DNA from: Lasiosphaeria ovina
Taxonomy: Eukaryota > Ascomycota > Sordariomycetes > Sordariales > Lasiosphaeriaceae
NCBI GenBank assembly: GCA_033439765.1
Contig: JAULSN010000010.1
Coordinates: forward strand, 1,364,001 to 1,428,000
Direction of reading: 5' to 3'
Length of the DNA stretch: 64,000 nt
The position numbers and the translations under genes were made by a program. The notes beneath the pieces are model-generated. The model was not told where the DNA came from and made no database searches. It was given only the letters and a program-made list of their open reading frames with translations. Below, in pieces: positions 1-11,900 of this stretch. The first letter of the stretch is position 1, and each line of letters starts with the position of its first letter.

Positions 1-985
1 AGGTAGTCTGTGCCGTCTCCTGTCTTGAGCGGCGCTGGCATTGCGAAACCAACAGACCCCTAGTCCGACGAAACTGGTTTGGATTCGGACCAAAAAGGAG
101 CGAAGGGACAGTGTTTTCTCGTAAGAGACGCTGCCAAGTGTGTGACTTTGGTGGCATTGCCCTCAACAACTCCGAGGCGCGGGCGTTGAGGAGCGACGTT
201 CGGATCTGCCGCCGTCGTGCTAAGGTACCTCTGCCTGCTGTCAATTTTATCCTTACGAAGTACTCCGTATCCTGGGGGGGGGGGGGGGGGGGGGGGGGGG
301 CACTTCCTTGCTGCCAGTGGATCTCCGCGCCCTTGGACGGACCTTTGTCTTCCCTAGACGTGGTATGCCGTAAACGAGGCTTCAGGTTGTAGCTCAGGCC
401 AGGCAGCCCAAGTCGAGCTTGGTTTCGGCAAGATACCTCACTCATAATGGATATCTTGCGGAAGTATTTGTCGAAGCTCAGTAGAAGCCAAGAAAGGTGC
501 AACTTCGTGACTAGCTACCCACCTTACATAGCAATGGAATGGGCCGAAGTGCTCAGGTCAGGCAAGGTAAGGTAGGAAAGGCTCGGGCCAATAGGCTGAG
601 CTTTCCACTGGGATCGCAACGGCGAAGTGCAAGGAATGGCGTGGGATGTCCTCCAAAGGGGCCCGGTGTTACAATACATGTATATACTGAGTGACCTGAG
701 TAAGCCCCGCGCCAATTATCCGTCCAAGCTCGTGGACACCCAGGTGGTTCCCATTTTAACTAGGTTCCCCTCCGACGTCCACCAGAGTGCCCTTTCCAAA
801 AGTTTCGTCATTCCCTTCCTCCCTTGTCCCCTCTTCCCCATACAATTCCCTCGTTGAGAATTCCGATTCCAACAGTCACCACCATCGATCGAGTCGAGCT
901 TCGCATTTCCGAGAGCTACTCAATTATCTCTTCACAGATACCACTGTGTCTTTGAATCTAGCATCAACCTGCTTGTTGCTTCATC
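1..985. other. 5' intergenic region upstream of gnd1
   Basis: No credible coding frame is seen here; the short open frames lack splice logic and family resemblance. The stretch holds a long G homopolymer and a TACTCCGTA motif at 261-269. The last few hundred bases are C/T-rich (for example around 780-850), as is common in promoters and 5' leaders of highly expressed fungal genes, and probably belong to the 6-phosphogluconate dehydrogenase gene that follows. Confidence 0.6.
274..300 (+). repeat. poly-G homopolymer, 27 nt
   Basis: An uninterrupted run of 27 G residues lies about 690 nt upstream of the first coding ATG. It is the longest homopolymer in the window. It could fold as a G-quadruplex, or its length may be an assembly artefact. 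Confidence 0.9.
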
Positions 986-2970
986 ATGTCTGGCCCAGTG
1001 TAAGTTCTCCGTTACCACCTCCCCGCCCGGCGAGTCTTGCAGCGCCCTTTTGGGTCGTTGGCTACTCGTCCGGGCAGCGCATTTGTCGGTTCCTGTCCTG
1101 TCCTGGATGGCATCCTGCCTTTTCGTCCATTCCCCTCTTGTGTTGCGCTGCGCTTCGCGACAGTATGCAGCTTCCGGAGCCATGGATTTGTTTGCCTCAT
1201 AATACCTACTGAGTCCCTCCAGCGCCCGCCTAGCGAACATCAACGTTGGCGGAGCTGTGAAAGAAGCTGCCTCCTTCTTGAAACCCAAAATCCAGAGAAA
1301 TGCTAACGATGGTGAAAGCGCTGATCTCGGCCTCATTGGCCTGGCCGTTATGTAAGTCAAAGTCTACTGCTCCCTCCTGTCACGTCCGTGATGGCCTTGG
1401 CTGACGCTCGCAAAGGGGTCAGAACCTGATCCTCAACATGGCCGACCATGGTTTCACGGTCTGCGCCTTCAACCGTACCGTCTCCAAGGTCGACGCCTTC
1501 CTCGCCAACGAGGCCAAGGGCAAGTCGATCGTCGGTGCGCACTCTACTGAGGAGTTTGTCTCCAAGTTGAAGAAGCCCCGTCGCGTCATGCTTCTCGTCC
1601 AGGCTGGCAAGGCCGTTGACGACTGGATCGAGACGCTCATCCCCCTTCTCGAGCGCGGAGACATTATCATCGATGGTGGCAACTCACACTTCCCTGACTC
1701 CAACCGGAGAACGAAATATCTCGCGTCCAAGGGCTTCCGCTTCGTCGGCTCCGGTGTTTCCGGAGGCGAGGAGGGTGCTCGCTACGGACCGTCCATCATG
1801 CCCGGCGGACAGGAGGATGCGTGGCCCTACATCAAGGACATCTTCCAGAGCATCTCTGCCAAGAGCGACAACGAGCCGTGCTGCGAATGGGTTGGCGACG
1901 AGGGTGCCGGCCACTACGTCAAGATGGTGCACAACGGCATCGAGTACGGTGACATGCAGCTCATCTGCGAGGTATATAATACTTGCCCTTGTCAAGCACG
2001 CACTGCCTACGCCGGCTTGCTAACGGATGGTTAAAGGCGTATGACATCATGAAGCGCGGCCTTGGACTCTCCAACAAGGAGATTGGAGACGTCTTGACTA
2101 AGTGGAACAAGGGTGTCTTGGACTCGTTCCTGATCGAGATTACGAGGGACATCATGTACTTCAACGATGAGGATGGCACACCACTTGTCGAGAAGATCCT
2201 TGACAAGGCCGGCCAAAAGGGCACTGGCAAGTGGACCGCGGTGAACGCCCTGGACCTGGGCATGCCCGTCACCCTCATTGCCGAGGCTGTTCTTGCTCGC
2301 TGCCTGTCGGGCATCAAGGATGAGCGTGCCAAGGCCTCGACCAAGCTGGAGTTTGTGGGCCGCGCCAACACATTCGAGGGTAACAAGGATCAGTTCCTGG
2401 ACGATCTGGAGCAGGCTCTCTACGCATCCAAGATCATCTCGTATGCGCAGGGCTTCATGCTCATGCAAGAGGTACGTCGATATTCGGATGCGGGTGTGTG
2501 AATGACAGTGTCCTAACAAGCATCAATAGGCGGCGAGGGAGTACAAGTGGAAGCTCAACAAGCCCTCTATCGCCCTCATGTGGCGCGGCGGCTGCATCAT
2601 CCGCTCCGTCTTCCTGAAGGACATCACGGCGGCTTATCGCAAGGAGCCCGATCTCGAGAACCTTCTCTTTGACGATTTCTTCAACAAGGCCATCCACAAG
2701 GCCCAGCCAGGCTGGCGCGACGTGGTCGCCAAGTCTGCGCTGCTTGGTATCCCGGCTCCGGCTTTCTCTACTGCGCTGTCATGGTTCGACGGGTATCGCA
2801 CCAAGGACCTGCCCGCCAACTTGCTGCAGGCGCAGCGTGATTACTTCGGCGCCCACACGTTCAGAATCAAGCCCGAGAACGCGAGCACTAAGTACCCTGA
2901 AGGCAAGGACATCCATGTTAACTGGACTGGCCGGGGAGGAAACGTGTCGGCTTCTACTTACCAGGCATAA
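986..2970 (+). CDS. gnd1: 6-phosphogluconate dehydrogenase, decarboxylating
   Basis: Oxidises 6-phosphogluconate to ribulose 5-phosphate and CO2 with NADP+, the third step of the oxidative pentose phosphate pathway, in the cytosol. I read five exons: 986-999, 1319-1351, 1416-1971, 2037-2471 and 2530-2970, giving 492 residues, the usual family length. The first two exons are tiny (14 and 33 nt); all introns are GT-AG, and the first has a textbook tgctaac branch site. After splicing the N-terminus reads [20 protein letters not shown], the Rossmann nucleotide-binding segment. The substrate-loop motif [13 protein letters not shown], the [16 protein letters not shown] segment and the C-terminal [18 protein letters not shown], which closes over the partner subunit, are all present. 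The start is fixed by the short first exon. The gene looks intact. Confidence 0.96.
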
Positions 2971-3594
2971 AAAACGGGCCATGATCGTGACGGATTGACG
3001 ACGACAGGAGCTGTTCGGTAGGGATTGCCCAGCTCCAGTGGCGCTTTTCGTAGATTATACATAGAGACTGCACGACCAGAGGAGCTACCATGATTGATCT
3101 GGAGTCCTGGACATGTGCACTGGTGATGATGATTTGTGGACGTTGAATGTCAAGATCTACAGGATCCAGATTCAGGCCAGATCGGGTCGACCCGGGCCAG
3201 GCCATCGAAACGAGACAGCTGAACCAAGTCACGTGTAAGGGCTGTTTAGAGATAGCGGCTATACATCGGTTAATAAACCTTGAATGTTCCTCCATGTGCT
3301 GATTGGCTGACCGCCGAAAAGAGGTCCACCTGATTTCGGCCAGCCAGCCGCAAGCTTCCGGTCTTTGTGACAAGGCAGGCGCGAAACCATCGAGGCGCGA
3401 CCGCAAAAACGTCAGAAATCACAGAGTCGCGACGAGGCCCGCTGCTCTCCTCAACAGGCCCTTGAACATATTTCTTCTTCTCCATCCCAACAGTCTAAAA
3501 TATATCTCAGCACCACAGTCGATTGGTCGGCTGAAATAGTCGCATTGATCGCATCAATTGCTTGACAAAATTAAGCCAGCTGTCAACAGAAAAA
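2971..3594. other. intergenic region gnd1-ssr4
   Basis: Spacer of 624 nt between two same-strand genes. No coding frame is credible. It should contain the gnd1 3' UTR and the promoter of the next gene. A CACGTG E-box lies near 3230. Confidence 0.6.
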
Positions 3595-5991
3595 ATGGCT
3601 GGTGATCCGAGCCAGAATGTCCATGGGGACCTTGTACGTTCCCCCCCACCATGCACTCGCACGCCCGCATTCTCGTCGCATACTAAGACAGTGATGCGTA
3701 ACAGCTCCCACATGTCCATCTGCTATCAACGTTTCGCTATGCATTGATGCCGCGGGTTGATCCCCAGGAGGTGACTAAATGGCTCCTCTCTGCCCCTAAG
3801 ATTGCCCGCGACACAGCGCCTTTCTACTGGACCTACCTCGACTGCCCAGCCGACGGGACCATCTTCCTGACATGGCAACCGACAGCCCGTCGGAGTGTCG
3901 AGTATGCCAGCGATGGATATGTCTGGGCTGGGCCCGAAATTTCGTATCGAAACGAGATGGGAAACGGCTTGGTACGTTGTCGTCCTCTTGTAGCAGGCGT
4001 GGTGGGTTGAGCAGGAGCGCAACTAACTATTGGCACAGTATCTTGAAGCGTTCTATCAAAAAGCCGGATTCCGTATAGGAGAGCAATTCACTGTCCACTC
4101 CAGGAGACGTTTCCGCCTGATGCCTCCCCAAGTGCCGGTTCAGAATGTTCCGCAGGTCGACCCGAACCTCTGGATCATCCATTACGGCCCGAGCGAGAAA
4201 GCTGATAGGCTGCCAGTCAACATGATTCCAGCCACACCACCCATGCAACAGACGATGAATATCAGGCAGCACCTGTTCCACCTGGGTCAAATTGTTCGAA
4301 AGGAGTTTATGCTCTCAGACCGTGTGAACTGGCCCCATCTACCGCTTCCCGGACGTGGCCAGTCCATGTATGCTGCCCCGATGCCAGCCCGCAACGTTCC
4401 TCAAGCCATGGCCTATCCGCCAACCCCCAGCCCGGCCATTGGGCCGACGCCTAGGCAGCGACGTCCTGGACCCGGCCAGGGGCAAGCGCATCCGCCCCAG
4501 GTTATGGGTGCACCTTATCAGGCCATGGAGGGCGCTTTCGATGATGACGAGGATACTTCCCGTGGCGACTTGTTCGATCACCTCAGTCCGCGAGAGATTA
4601 GCTTATCGCGATATCAGCAAAACCACGAGTGGATGGAAGAAATACTCTCGTCGCCTTATCAAATTGGCCGTATTGAGGTGGCGGATCTCGGCTTGGGTCG
4701 GCGAGGCGAGCTTGGCTCGCTTACGCAAGGGATATTCGAGGCTCAAGGAAGCGATGCACTTGCTGACGGACCCAAGACGCCATACACCGGTCATCTTGAT
4801 CCCGAGTTGGCAGAAGAGTTCCGCAAGCGCGTGCAAGAAAAGACAATATCGGTCAAAGAAGAAATCGAGAAAATGAAGGAGAAGCACAACAAGCAGCTTG
4901 CAAAGTTTAAAGGGAACGCCGTCATTAACCAGGCTGAGCAGGATCTTCGGGCGTCCACCCAAGGCACTGGTCCAGAGATCTGGCGACTTGAAGGGAGGTT
5001 GGAAGACGATGAGGGAGTGAGCCACGGGAATCAAAGACAAGGCAAGAGTATTGAGGATATCCTCGCGAGTGTCGAAGAGGTGGTTGGTAAGCAAGCTGTC
5101 GTTGTGCACGACGTACACCGGGTTCAGGATGGCGGATACCAGGAGCCAGCTCCAGAACCAGAACCGGAGCCGGAGCCGGAGCCGGAACCAAGACCGGAAC
5201 CCGTAGCACAGTCGCTTCCAATCCAGGCAGAATCCGCTCTCCCGCCTACCTCAATGTCTCGACAACACTCCCAGGCTGGATCTCAAAATAGCGGTGTCAT
5301 GGTAGGAGACTCGGACATCGATATGGGCGGCACGGCGGCCGGTCTGCTCGACCAGATGCACACAGGCTTCTCGTCTACCTCAACACCCATAAACAACTTC
5401 CCGACCCCCCAGCCTCATCTATCTGCTCTCCCGTCGAACGCCGCCACCCCGGCTAACCTCAATGTCCCCTCGCCTCATGCGGCGCCAGCCCCAACATCAC
5501 AACCTCCGGCAGCTGCTGGTGAGGACGTCAAGATGGAGGATGTCGAAGCTGCAAGAGGTACTACAACCGCTCCAGATCAGGGTACTGGGAGCGGTGACTG
5601 GGTTGTGGTGCCTAAAGGGGGCGTATCTCCCGGATCAGCTAGCAACCCAACGGGGTCCAGTGCAGGTAATCAGCCTGTCGGAACAGCCGCAGAGACAAAT
5701 ACAGCTACCACTGCTGACGGCGGTCCCAGCCTTCTGCACGGTAGCAAGCCTGCTTCGGCTGCTGCCACCCCTGCGGATGGCCTGGCGTTTGATGCCGACA
5801 ACAATGACTTCAGCTCACTAGGCGACCTCGACACGGCCGGTGATGCTCTAGCCGGCTATGATCCTCCCAGTATTGATGCTGGCGGGCTCGGCGATTTGCA
5901 TATGGATATGGAAGACTCAGCTTTTGGCGATGCCTTTCACGGCGTTGAGCAGTCCGGAGGCAACACGCCTGCCGATGGAAATGTGATGTAG
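3595..5991 (+). CDS. ssr4: SWI/SNF and RSC chromatin-remodelling subunit Ssr4
   Basis: Likely nuclear subunit shared by the SWI/SNF and RSC remodellers, by resemblance to the Ssr4 N-terminal family (DUF1750). Three exons: 3595-3633, 3705-3971 and 4039-5991, with GT-AG introns (donors gtacgt), giving 752 residues. The conserved block covers roughly residues 13-200 and contains LPHVHLLSTFRYALMPR, TKWLLSAPKIARDTAPFYW and WIIHYGPSEKADRLPVN. After it come a basic/acidic helical stretch (about 330-400, KTISVKEEIEKMKEKHNKQ), a run of alternating Pro-Glu near residue 490, and a long disordered tail. The start ATG gives MAGDPSQNVHGDL, immediately followed by the first intron. The 3' end of the coding region lies in a tandem duplication, so an in-frame copy of the last 27 codons, including a second stop, follows the real stop. 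Confidence 0.88.
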
Positions 5992-6120
5992 GAATACTCT
6001 GCTTTCGTCGATCCCTCTCTCGGCGTTGAGCAGTCTAGGGCCGGCACACCTGCCGATGGAAATGAGATGTAGGACACGTTTATTCAGAGTAGCTCGCCTG
6101 ACGATGGTACGCAAAAATGA
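5911..6120 (+). repeat. 81-bp tandem duplication of the ssr4 3' end
   Basis: Unit 1 (5911-5991) encodes the last 26 residues of Ssr4 plus TAG. Unit 2 (5992-6072) follows at once, in the same frame, and also ends in TAG. I count 66 of 81 identical bases, best in the segments around GGCGTTGAGCAG and CCTGCCGATGGAAAT. A shorter, weaker third unit in the same frame (6073-6120) keeps CAG, CCT and GATGG and ends in TGA. The repeats now lie in the predicted 3' UTR. Confidence 0.85.
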
Positions 6121-7491
6121 GTGTGAGGGGCGCGGAGGTTGTTGTATGATTACCAGCGAAGAACCAATTTTTTATTAACTGGATTAAGGACGAACGAGGC
6201 TGGGTATTATGGGCGCAAGAGATGCGAGTTTGGGGACTTTTTGTCAGTTTCTTTTACCTTTGCTTGCTTTCTTTTTACTTTAGGGGGCATGCTGGAGGTT
6301 GGCCCATTTAGCTATGTATGGTGGTTCCCAATGGAAGCGAATAATGTATTTGAACACCCTTTTCTCTCCCGGATTCATTTTTGCAGTGTTCTCGCTAGCG
6401 ATATCATGATTTCTTCTCCCGCCACTCGCTCACTGATGTGATACACGGCTGCTGCATTGATCTAGGGTTGCTCAGAACATAATAATGTACTCTGTACTCC
6501 GTAGAAGGCAGATATTTACTTGCCATGTCGTATTGTTCAGTCCAGCCTTGTGATGCGGTATGGCGCAATAACAAGCAGATACTTGGTTCTGCCTGCTGAA
6601 TCCCAATGCATTCGAAGCAGGTCTCCCATTGACAGTACCTCGCCGAAAGAGTTAAAGTACAGGTCATAGTTGTAAACACTACCAATAACCGCATAAAGCG
6701 AATGCTGCTCATTTCTTGGCCGGAAATCCCTGTCACGGTCTGTAATTTCCACGGCTTCCTGCTAGGCCTCTAGATACCCGAGATAGTCAGCTGACTTTGA
6801 GGAAATCTGATAAGCTCTTACGAGATGTTTATATGTTTGTGAGAAGCTGCGAGAGCTTCTACCTATGGTAACTATTCACTCCACATACCCTCTGGAAGCT
6901 GTCTTCAGTATCTAGATAGGTTCGAAAGACGATAATGTGCTGTTCCGGAATGATAGCCTGCTCACTACTCCTCGCAACTACAAGACAAATGATATTAACA
7001 TGCAAAAAGAAGTGTCGAGCTCGCCGTACTCCCTTCTGCTCCTGACCTGTCATTGCAGCATGGTTGGAGTTGACAAGGACCAACAGACTACATGTTGTTA
7101 TGGCTTCATGGAATGGCATAATGGCACTGCAACGAATGGGTTATCTGATCTCGCATGTATTTCCAAGGCTACCTTGGCATTGGCTTTATAAACAAGGAGC
7201 TTGACTTCAAGGGTTCGTGGTTGACAGGGACGAATCGACGTTGGTCTGGCACAACAACACCGTCTGAACATCGAGTGCTTGGTCAACCCATAAACCACTC
7301 CTCCGCATCAATGGCACCATGGCGCAGAACTGTGTTCACAAAGTTCACCTGGCGGATTTTGATTCAGAACTGCTTCTATGACACATGTTGTGCTCGAGCA
7401 GTTTTTTCCCTGCCGGCCGTCCCGATTCTGTTAAGCTCAAAGTCCCCAAAGCAAACCGCGCCTTAAATGCCCCAATGAAAAAGCCCAACCC
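6121..7491. other. intergenic region between convergent ssr4 and rps11
   Basis: About 1.4 kb between two gene 3' ends. It is somewhat AT-rich. Short open frames occur on both strands, for example a 71-codon frame on the minus strand at 6537-6752, but none has splice support or recognisable similarity. A TACTCCGTA motif lies at 6495-6503. I see no RNA gene. Confidence 0.55.
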
Positions 7492-8366
7492 TTAGAACTT
7501 GCTGAACTTCTTGACCGACTTTCCAGTACGGGGAAGAACACGGAGAACGTTGAACCGGACCTAGATGGTAGCGCATGTTAGTCTCAACCGGAGGAGAGAA
7601 CAGTGGCAGCGAGCCGGCAACTCGTGTCTCTGAATGCGCGGTGCTCGTTCCGGGAAGGATAAAAACGTACAGTCTTGCTCAAAGGCCTGCACTGGCCAAC
7701 GGTAACCTGATCACCCTCCTCAACACGGAAAGCGGGCGAAACGTGGGCGGCAAGGTTCTTGTGGCGCTTCTCATAACGGGAGTACTTGGGGATGAAGTGA
7801 AGGTATTCGCGGCGGATGACGATCGTCCGGTGCATCTTGGTCGACACGACGGTGCCGGTAAGGATACGGCCACGGATGGATACCTGGCCGGTGAAAGGGC
7901 ACTTCTTGTCTGCAGAACGGTCAACCAATGTCCATCGCAATTCGGCGCGTGCTCCAGCATTCGCCCTCTCCTGTTGTGATAATCCGTTCCACCATGATGT
8001 CGCGGGGTTCGGGCCGGTCGTTGTGGTTTTCTTTCGGCTTCGAGCGACTGCAATTCACGGATGGCTGGGTGGGAGCGTGCATCCTTTCGTACGTACCGAT
8101 ATACTGGCCCTCAATCGCGGCGATCGGGGTCCGGAAACCCAAACCAACGTCCTTGTACCATCTCCGGCCACCCTTGCCCGGGCGGGCAGACTTGACCTTG
8201 GTCTTGCTGTTGAGGAAGACTTTTTGAAGTGTCAGTGTCGATGCCCTCAAAATGGTCGGCTGCAGGTGCAGCAGCGGTCGCCATCTCTGTTTTCCTGCAA
8301 TGGAAACTCACTGTGAGGCTGCTTCTGGAAAGCGCGCTCGTTTTGGACGCTGAGTTCGGTAGCCAT
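7492..8366 (-). CDS. rps11: 40S ribosomal protein uS17 (S11)
   Basis: Cytosolic small-subunit ribosomal protein of the uS17 family. Four exons on the minus strand: 8312-8366, 8097-8219, 7671-7909 and 7492-7560, joined by GT-AG introns, giving 161 residues, the normal length of eukaryotic S11. The spliced protein starts [18 protein letters not shown], continues [16 protein letters not shown], then [19 protein letters not shown] and [18 protein letters not shown], and ends SVKKFSKF. The conserved YEKRHKN and [17 protein letters not shown] segments are present. Frame phases add up across all joins. The gene diverges from the kinetochore gene to the right. Confidence 0.96.
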
Positions 8367-8932
8367 CTTGCTGGTCGGGTATGGCCCAAGATGTGCTGGT
8401 TGTCGTCGAGTGCGTGGTGGTGGTGGTCGAAGGTTCAAGATCGCGGTCACGAATTTTGCTAGTTGGGGAATGATTTTTGGGGCCCGAATCAAAAAGTGTG
8501 AGAGGTCAAGCCACAGTAGCCCGCCCACGTTGTGCACTGGAAATGCTTGGCAGAGGATAATGTGGCTAGTGTGGGGGAACTCACCAGCCACTAGAGGATT
8601 GGGAGTGAGCTAAGCCAAGTGGGGCTAGAAAATCGGTTTATTTACATTGCAGCGACCGGGTCGCCAATCAGATTCGGGGTGCATGTAAACAGCCACTTGC
8701 CCCTCCAATCCACCCTTGAATTGGCAGGTACGAGCGTGATGGTTGGCCATAGATTGTACCAAACTTGAAGCATACCACAATAGTATTTGCAGGCAGGAAC
8801 TCCCCAGTGTGGGCTATTTTCCATCGGCACCAACTCCTGTCGCGTCAAAGCCAGCTCTTGCATGTCGCGATTAACTCGAATTACTTCACGCTACCGCGAG
8901 AGGATAGGGCGCATTTTATCACCATCGCCAAA
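8367..8932. promoter_or_regulatory. divergent promoter region, rps11 / spc105
   Basis: The two start codons lie 566 nt apart on opposite strands, so this interval must hold both promoters and 5' leaders. No individual element is called with confidence. A purine/pyrimidine-skewed stretch lies near 8400-8430 (gtggtggtggtggtcg). Confidence 0.6.
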
Positions 8933-11900
8933 ATGCCGTCGCAGGCCGAGGCCACCCTTCCGGCAACGCGCAGAGCGCGCAAGTCGATAGGCGGCCGCTC
9001 GCCAACGAGGAAATCGGCCGACAGAGAGAATGCAACGGTCGACCTGGGCAGCGCTATGGCAGCCGCCAGTCGCAAGAAGTCGTCGAGAAGCAAGAGCATG
9101 GGCCCTGGCGGGCTCGACATCCTCAAGCAAGGCGCCGGCAACCGCAGAGTTGTACGTCCCCTCTTCCCCACTCAAAGCGACAGACGGATCAAGCAAACAC
9201 TGTTACTGAACCTGATTTGTCTAGTCTCTGGCCGCACCATCCAAGCCGCCGCCGCGGTCAATTCTTAAGCCGACGATTCCCCTACTTCCAGAGATCCCTC
9301 CTCACAAGCCGAAGCAGTCAAATGCGCCTAAAACCAGCACCCACCCCCTCGACAGCGGCGAGAATGACGGGGCAGGTGCTGGGACCAAGGTGGCACTGCG
9401 GACCGAAGAGGAACAGCAGGCTGCTGCCCGTGAGCGTGAGGAGCGAGAGCGCGCCGTTATGGAGAAGGAGGTCAATGACCGCAGAGAGGCTCGCAGAAAG
9501 TCCTTGGCCAACCGCAGGGTGTCCTTCGCCGCCGAGGCGACGCTGCACACCTTTCATGAGATCGAGTACATGCAGGACTCAACTACGTCCACCGATTCAA
9601 CGCACCGCGCATCCTCGGTGGCCGCCCCTTCGCCTGCCTCACGGCCACAGGAGCAATCTGGTCCAGACGCGTCAGAACCGCAATCTCCCCCTCAGGAACA
9701 CGTGGAGGAAAAAGTCCCTGAGTCTCCAGCCGACCAGAGGGAACTCCACCAGAGGAAACGCCGGCGCAGCTCTGGCGCGGCGACTTCGAACTTTGAAGAC
9801 GCAGATGACGACAATACCATCACTTCGACGGTGTACGATTCCGACTTCGAACATGTTGATGATGTCGCCTCGATCCACGGAGAGGAAATGACAGACTCCA
9901 GTGAAGACTCGGACGAGGAGGATGGTAGCCTGATGACTGTTGAGGCAGAGGAAATGACTTCGGCGTCAGTGGCGTCAATGGCGTCCGCCCGCTCCGGATT
10001 CAGCATGGACTCTAGCGGAGATCTCGACGAGAATCTCCGGCTTGCAGCCCGCATGGCAGCCACCCAGCGAGCTGACGGAGACGAAGAGGAAGAGGTCATC
10101 GCTGGGTTTGCGGGATGGGGAAAAAAGAACCCTGTTCACGCTGAAGTGACCCGGGAAGTCGGAGAAGTCAATGCACCCAGCCCTGTCCGGAATAGCAGTC
10201 CTACAGCAGAAGATCAAGGGTCCGATACGGAGATGGAGATGGAAATGGACGTCGACATGGACATGACCAACGCAGTTGGGGGCATTCTGCGCTCAAACAC
10301 GTCACCAGATCAGGACCAGGAAATGGATATGGATATGGACACGTCAATGGATGTGACCAAGGCGTTGGGGGGGATCATCCAAAAGCCAGCAGCGCAGACG
10401 CGCCGAAAGTCGATTAGGACACGCTTCCAGCCGGAGACATCTGAGGATGTGACGTCTTTTGGCGAGCAGACCATGGAGTTCACGGCGGCAATTGGGGCTA
10501 TCCAGCATGGCAGGGTTTCTGACGGGAGCCAATTTGACACAGACGGCAATGAGGATATGTCCATGGAGCTGACTACCGCAATTGGGGGTCTTTTGCCGGG
10601 CAGCATCTTCCAAAGCAGTGCGCAGGAAGGCCGTCGGCGGACGATTGCCGCACAAAATGAAGCAGACTTGCTTGAACCCGCAACACAAATCCGAAAAGTC
10701 ACAGAGGCGGAAGCCGAGGAGGAAGTAGGTGTTGATGAGACGTTTGGGATGGACATGACCATGGCTGTGGGCGGCATCATCAAAGCCGCCGCACCCACTC
10801 CTGAGGCTAGGTCGGCAGCGAAAAAGATCATGGCGCAAGAGGCCGACGCGCCAGACCATTCCGTCACAGCATCGACTGAAATAAATTCGTCTCCGAAACG
10901 CCGCGCGTCTCTAGTCGTGGGCGAAAATGGTAGTCCCGAAAGGGCTCCGTTTCAAGGCAAAGGCCTTCGCCGTAGTCCACCCTGCGCTACCTTGCCGGGG
11001 GCAAGATCTGTAGCGGATGCATCGAGCTCGCCTATCAGAACCCCTTCGCCGAGGAGGAGCCCCATGCGAAGTACGCCATCTCCCCTGAAGACGCCGCCGG
11101 CGATGATAGGGAGTCGATCCAACTCACCGAGGCGCCAGTCCTCAGGCAAAGCAAAGACGACCCCTCACTCTCCTTCCAAATCAAGGCTCTTTCACCAGGA
11201 TCCAAACACCGGGCTCAATACCCCTCGTGTGGTTCTGACTCCTCAGGGCCGCCGGCTTTCCGGGCTCGGTGTTGATCGGTCGGGACTGGGATCCCCACGA
11301 GTTACCGAAATATTCGACCGCAGGACATCTCTTGGCGACGCGGCGACAAGTTTCATTTCAAGCCATGCGAACAATACTCGCCGTGCCGTCGCGTTTGCAG
11401 ACCCTCGGGCAATGGAGGCCGAAATTGATATGGATCGGCTGGACGAGGAAGAGAAGGAAGACGGCCGCAAGATTCTACAGCGAGAGGCTGAAGGGCCCCA
11501 GGATGAGGGTGACGCCACACTCAACCTGAGGGAGATGATTCAGGGACTTAGCCCCAAGAAACCTGTACTACGGGGTCGCAAGAGCCTACACGTCGGCAGC
11601 GCTAAAGGCTTGCTCGGGAAACGGCCTGCCGAACTAGACGATGACGATGACTCGGAGAATCAGGACGGCGTGAAACGGCTTAAGGGGCATCAAGGCAGTC
11701 CGGTGAAAAATGTCAGGTTGCAGTCGCCCCCCTCCAAAGCGGAAACCACAACAGGTCGGAAGACACGCGCCGGCCTGAGGAGCACAGCGCCCGCAGATGC
11801 CAACACCATTACGCCGACATATGCCGGATCTCCCAGTAGAGCAACGACGCCCCGGAGTCAAGGCCGCTTCCGGAACGTCGATGATGAACCAACCAATACT

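Noticed and set aside
111..392. Short open frame running through the poly-G tract
   Set aside because: It depends on the homopolymer length and has no protein-like features.
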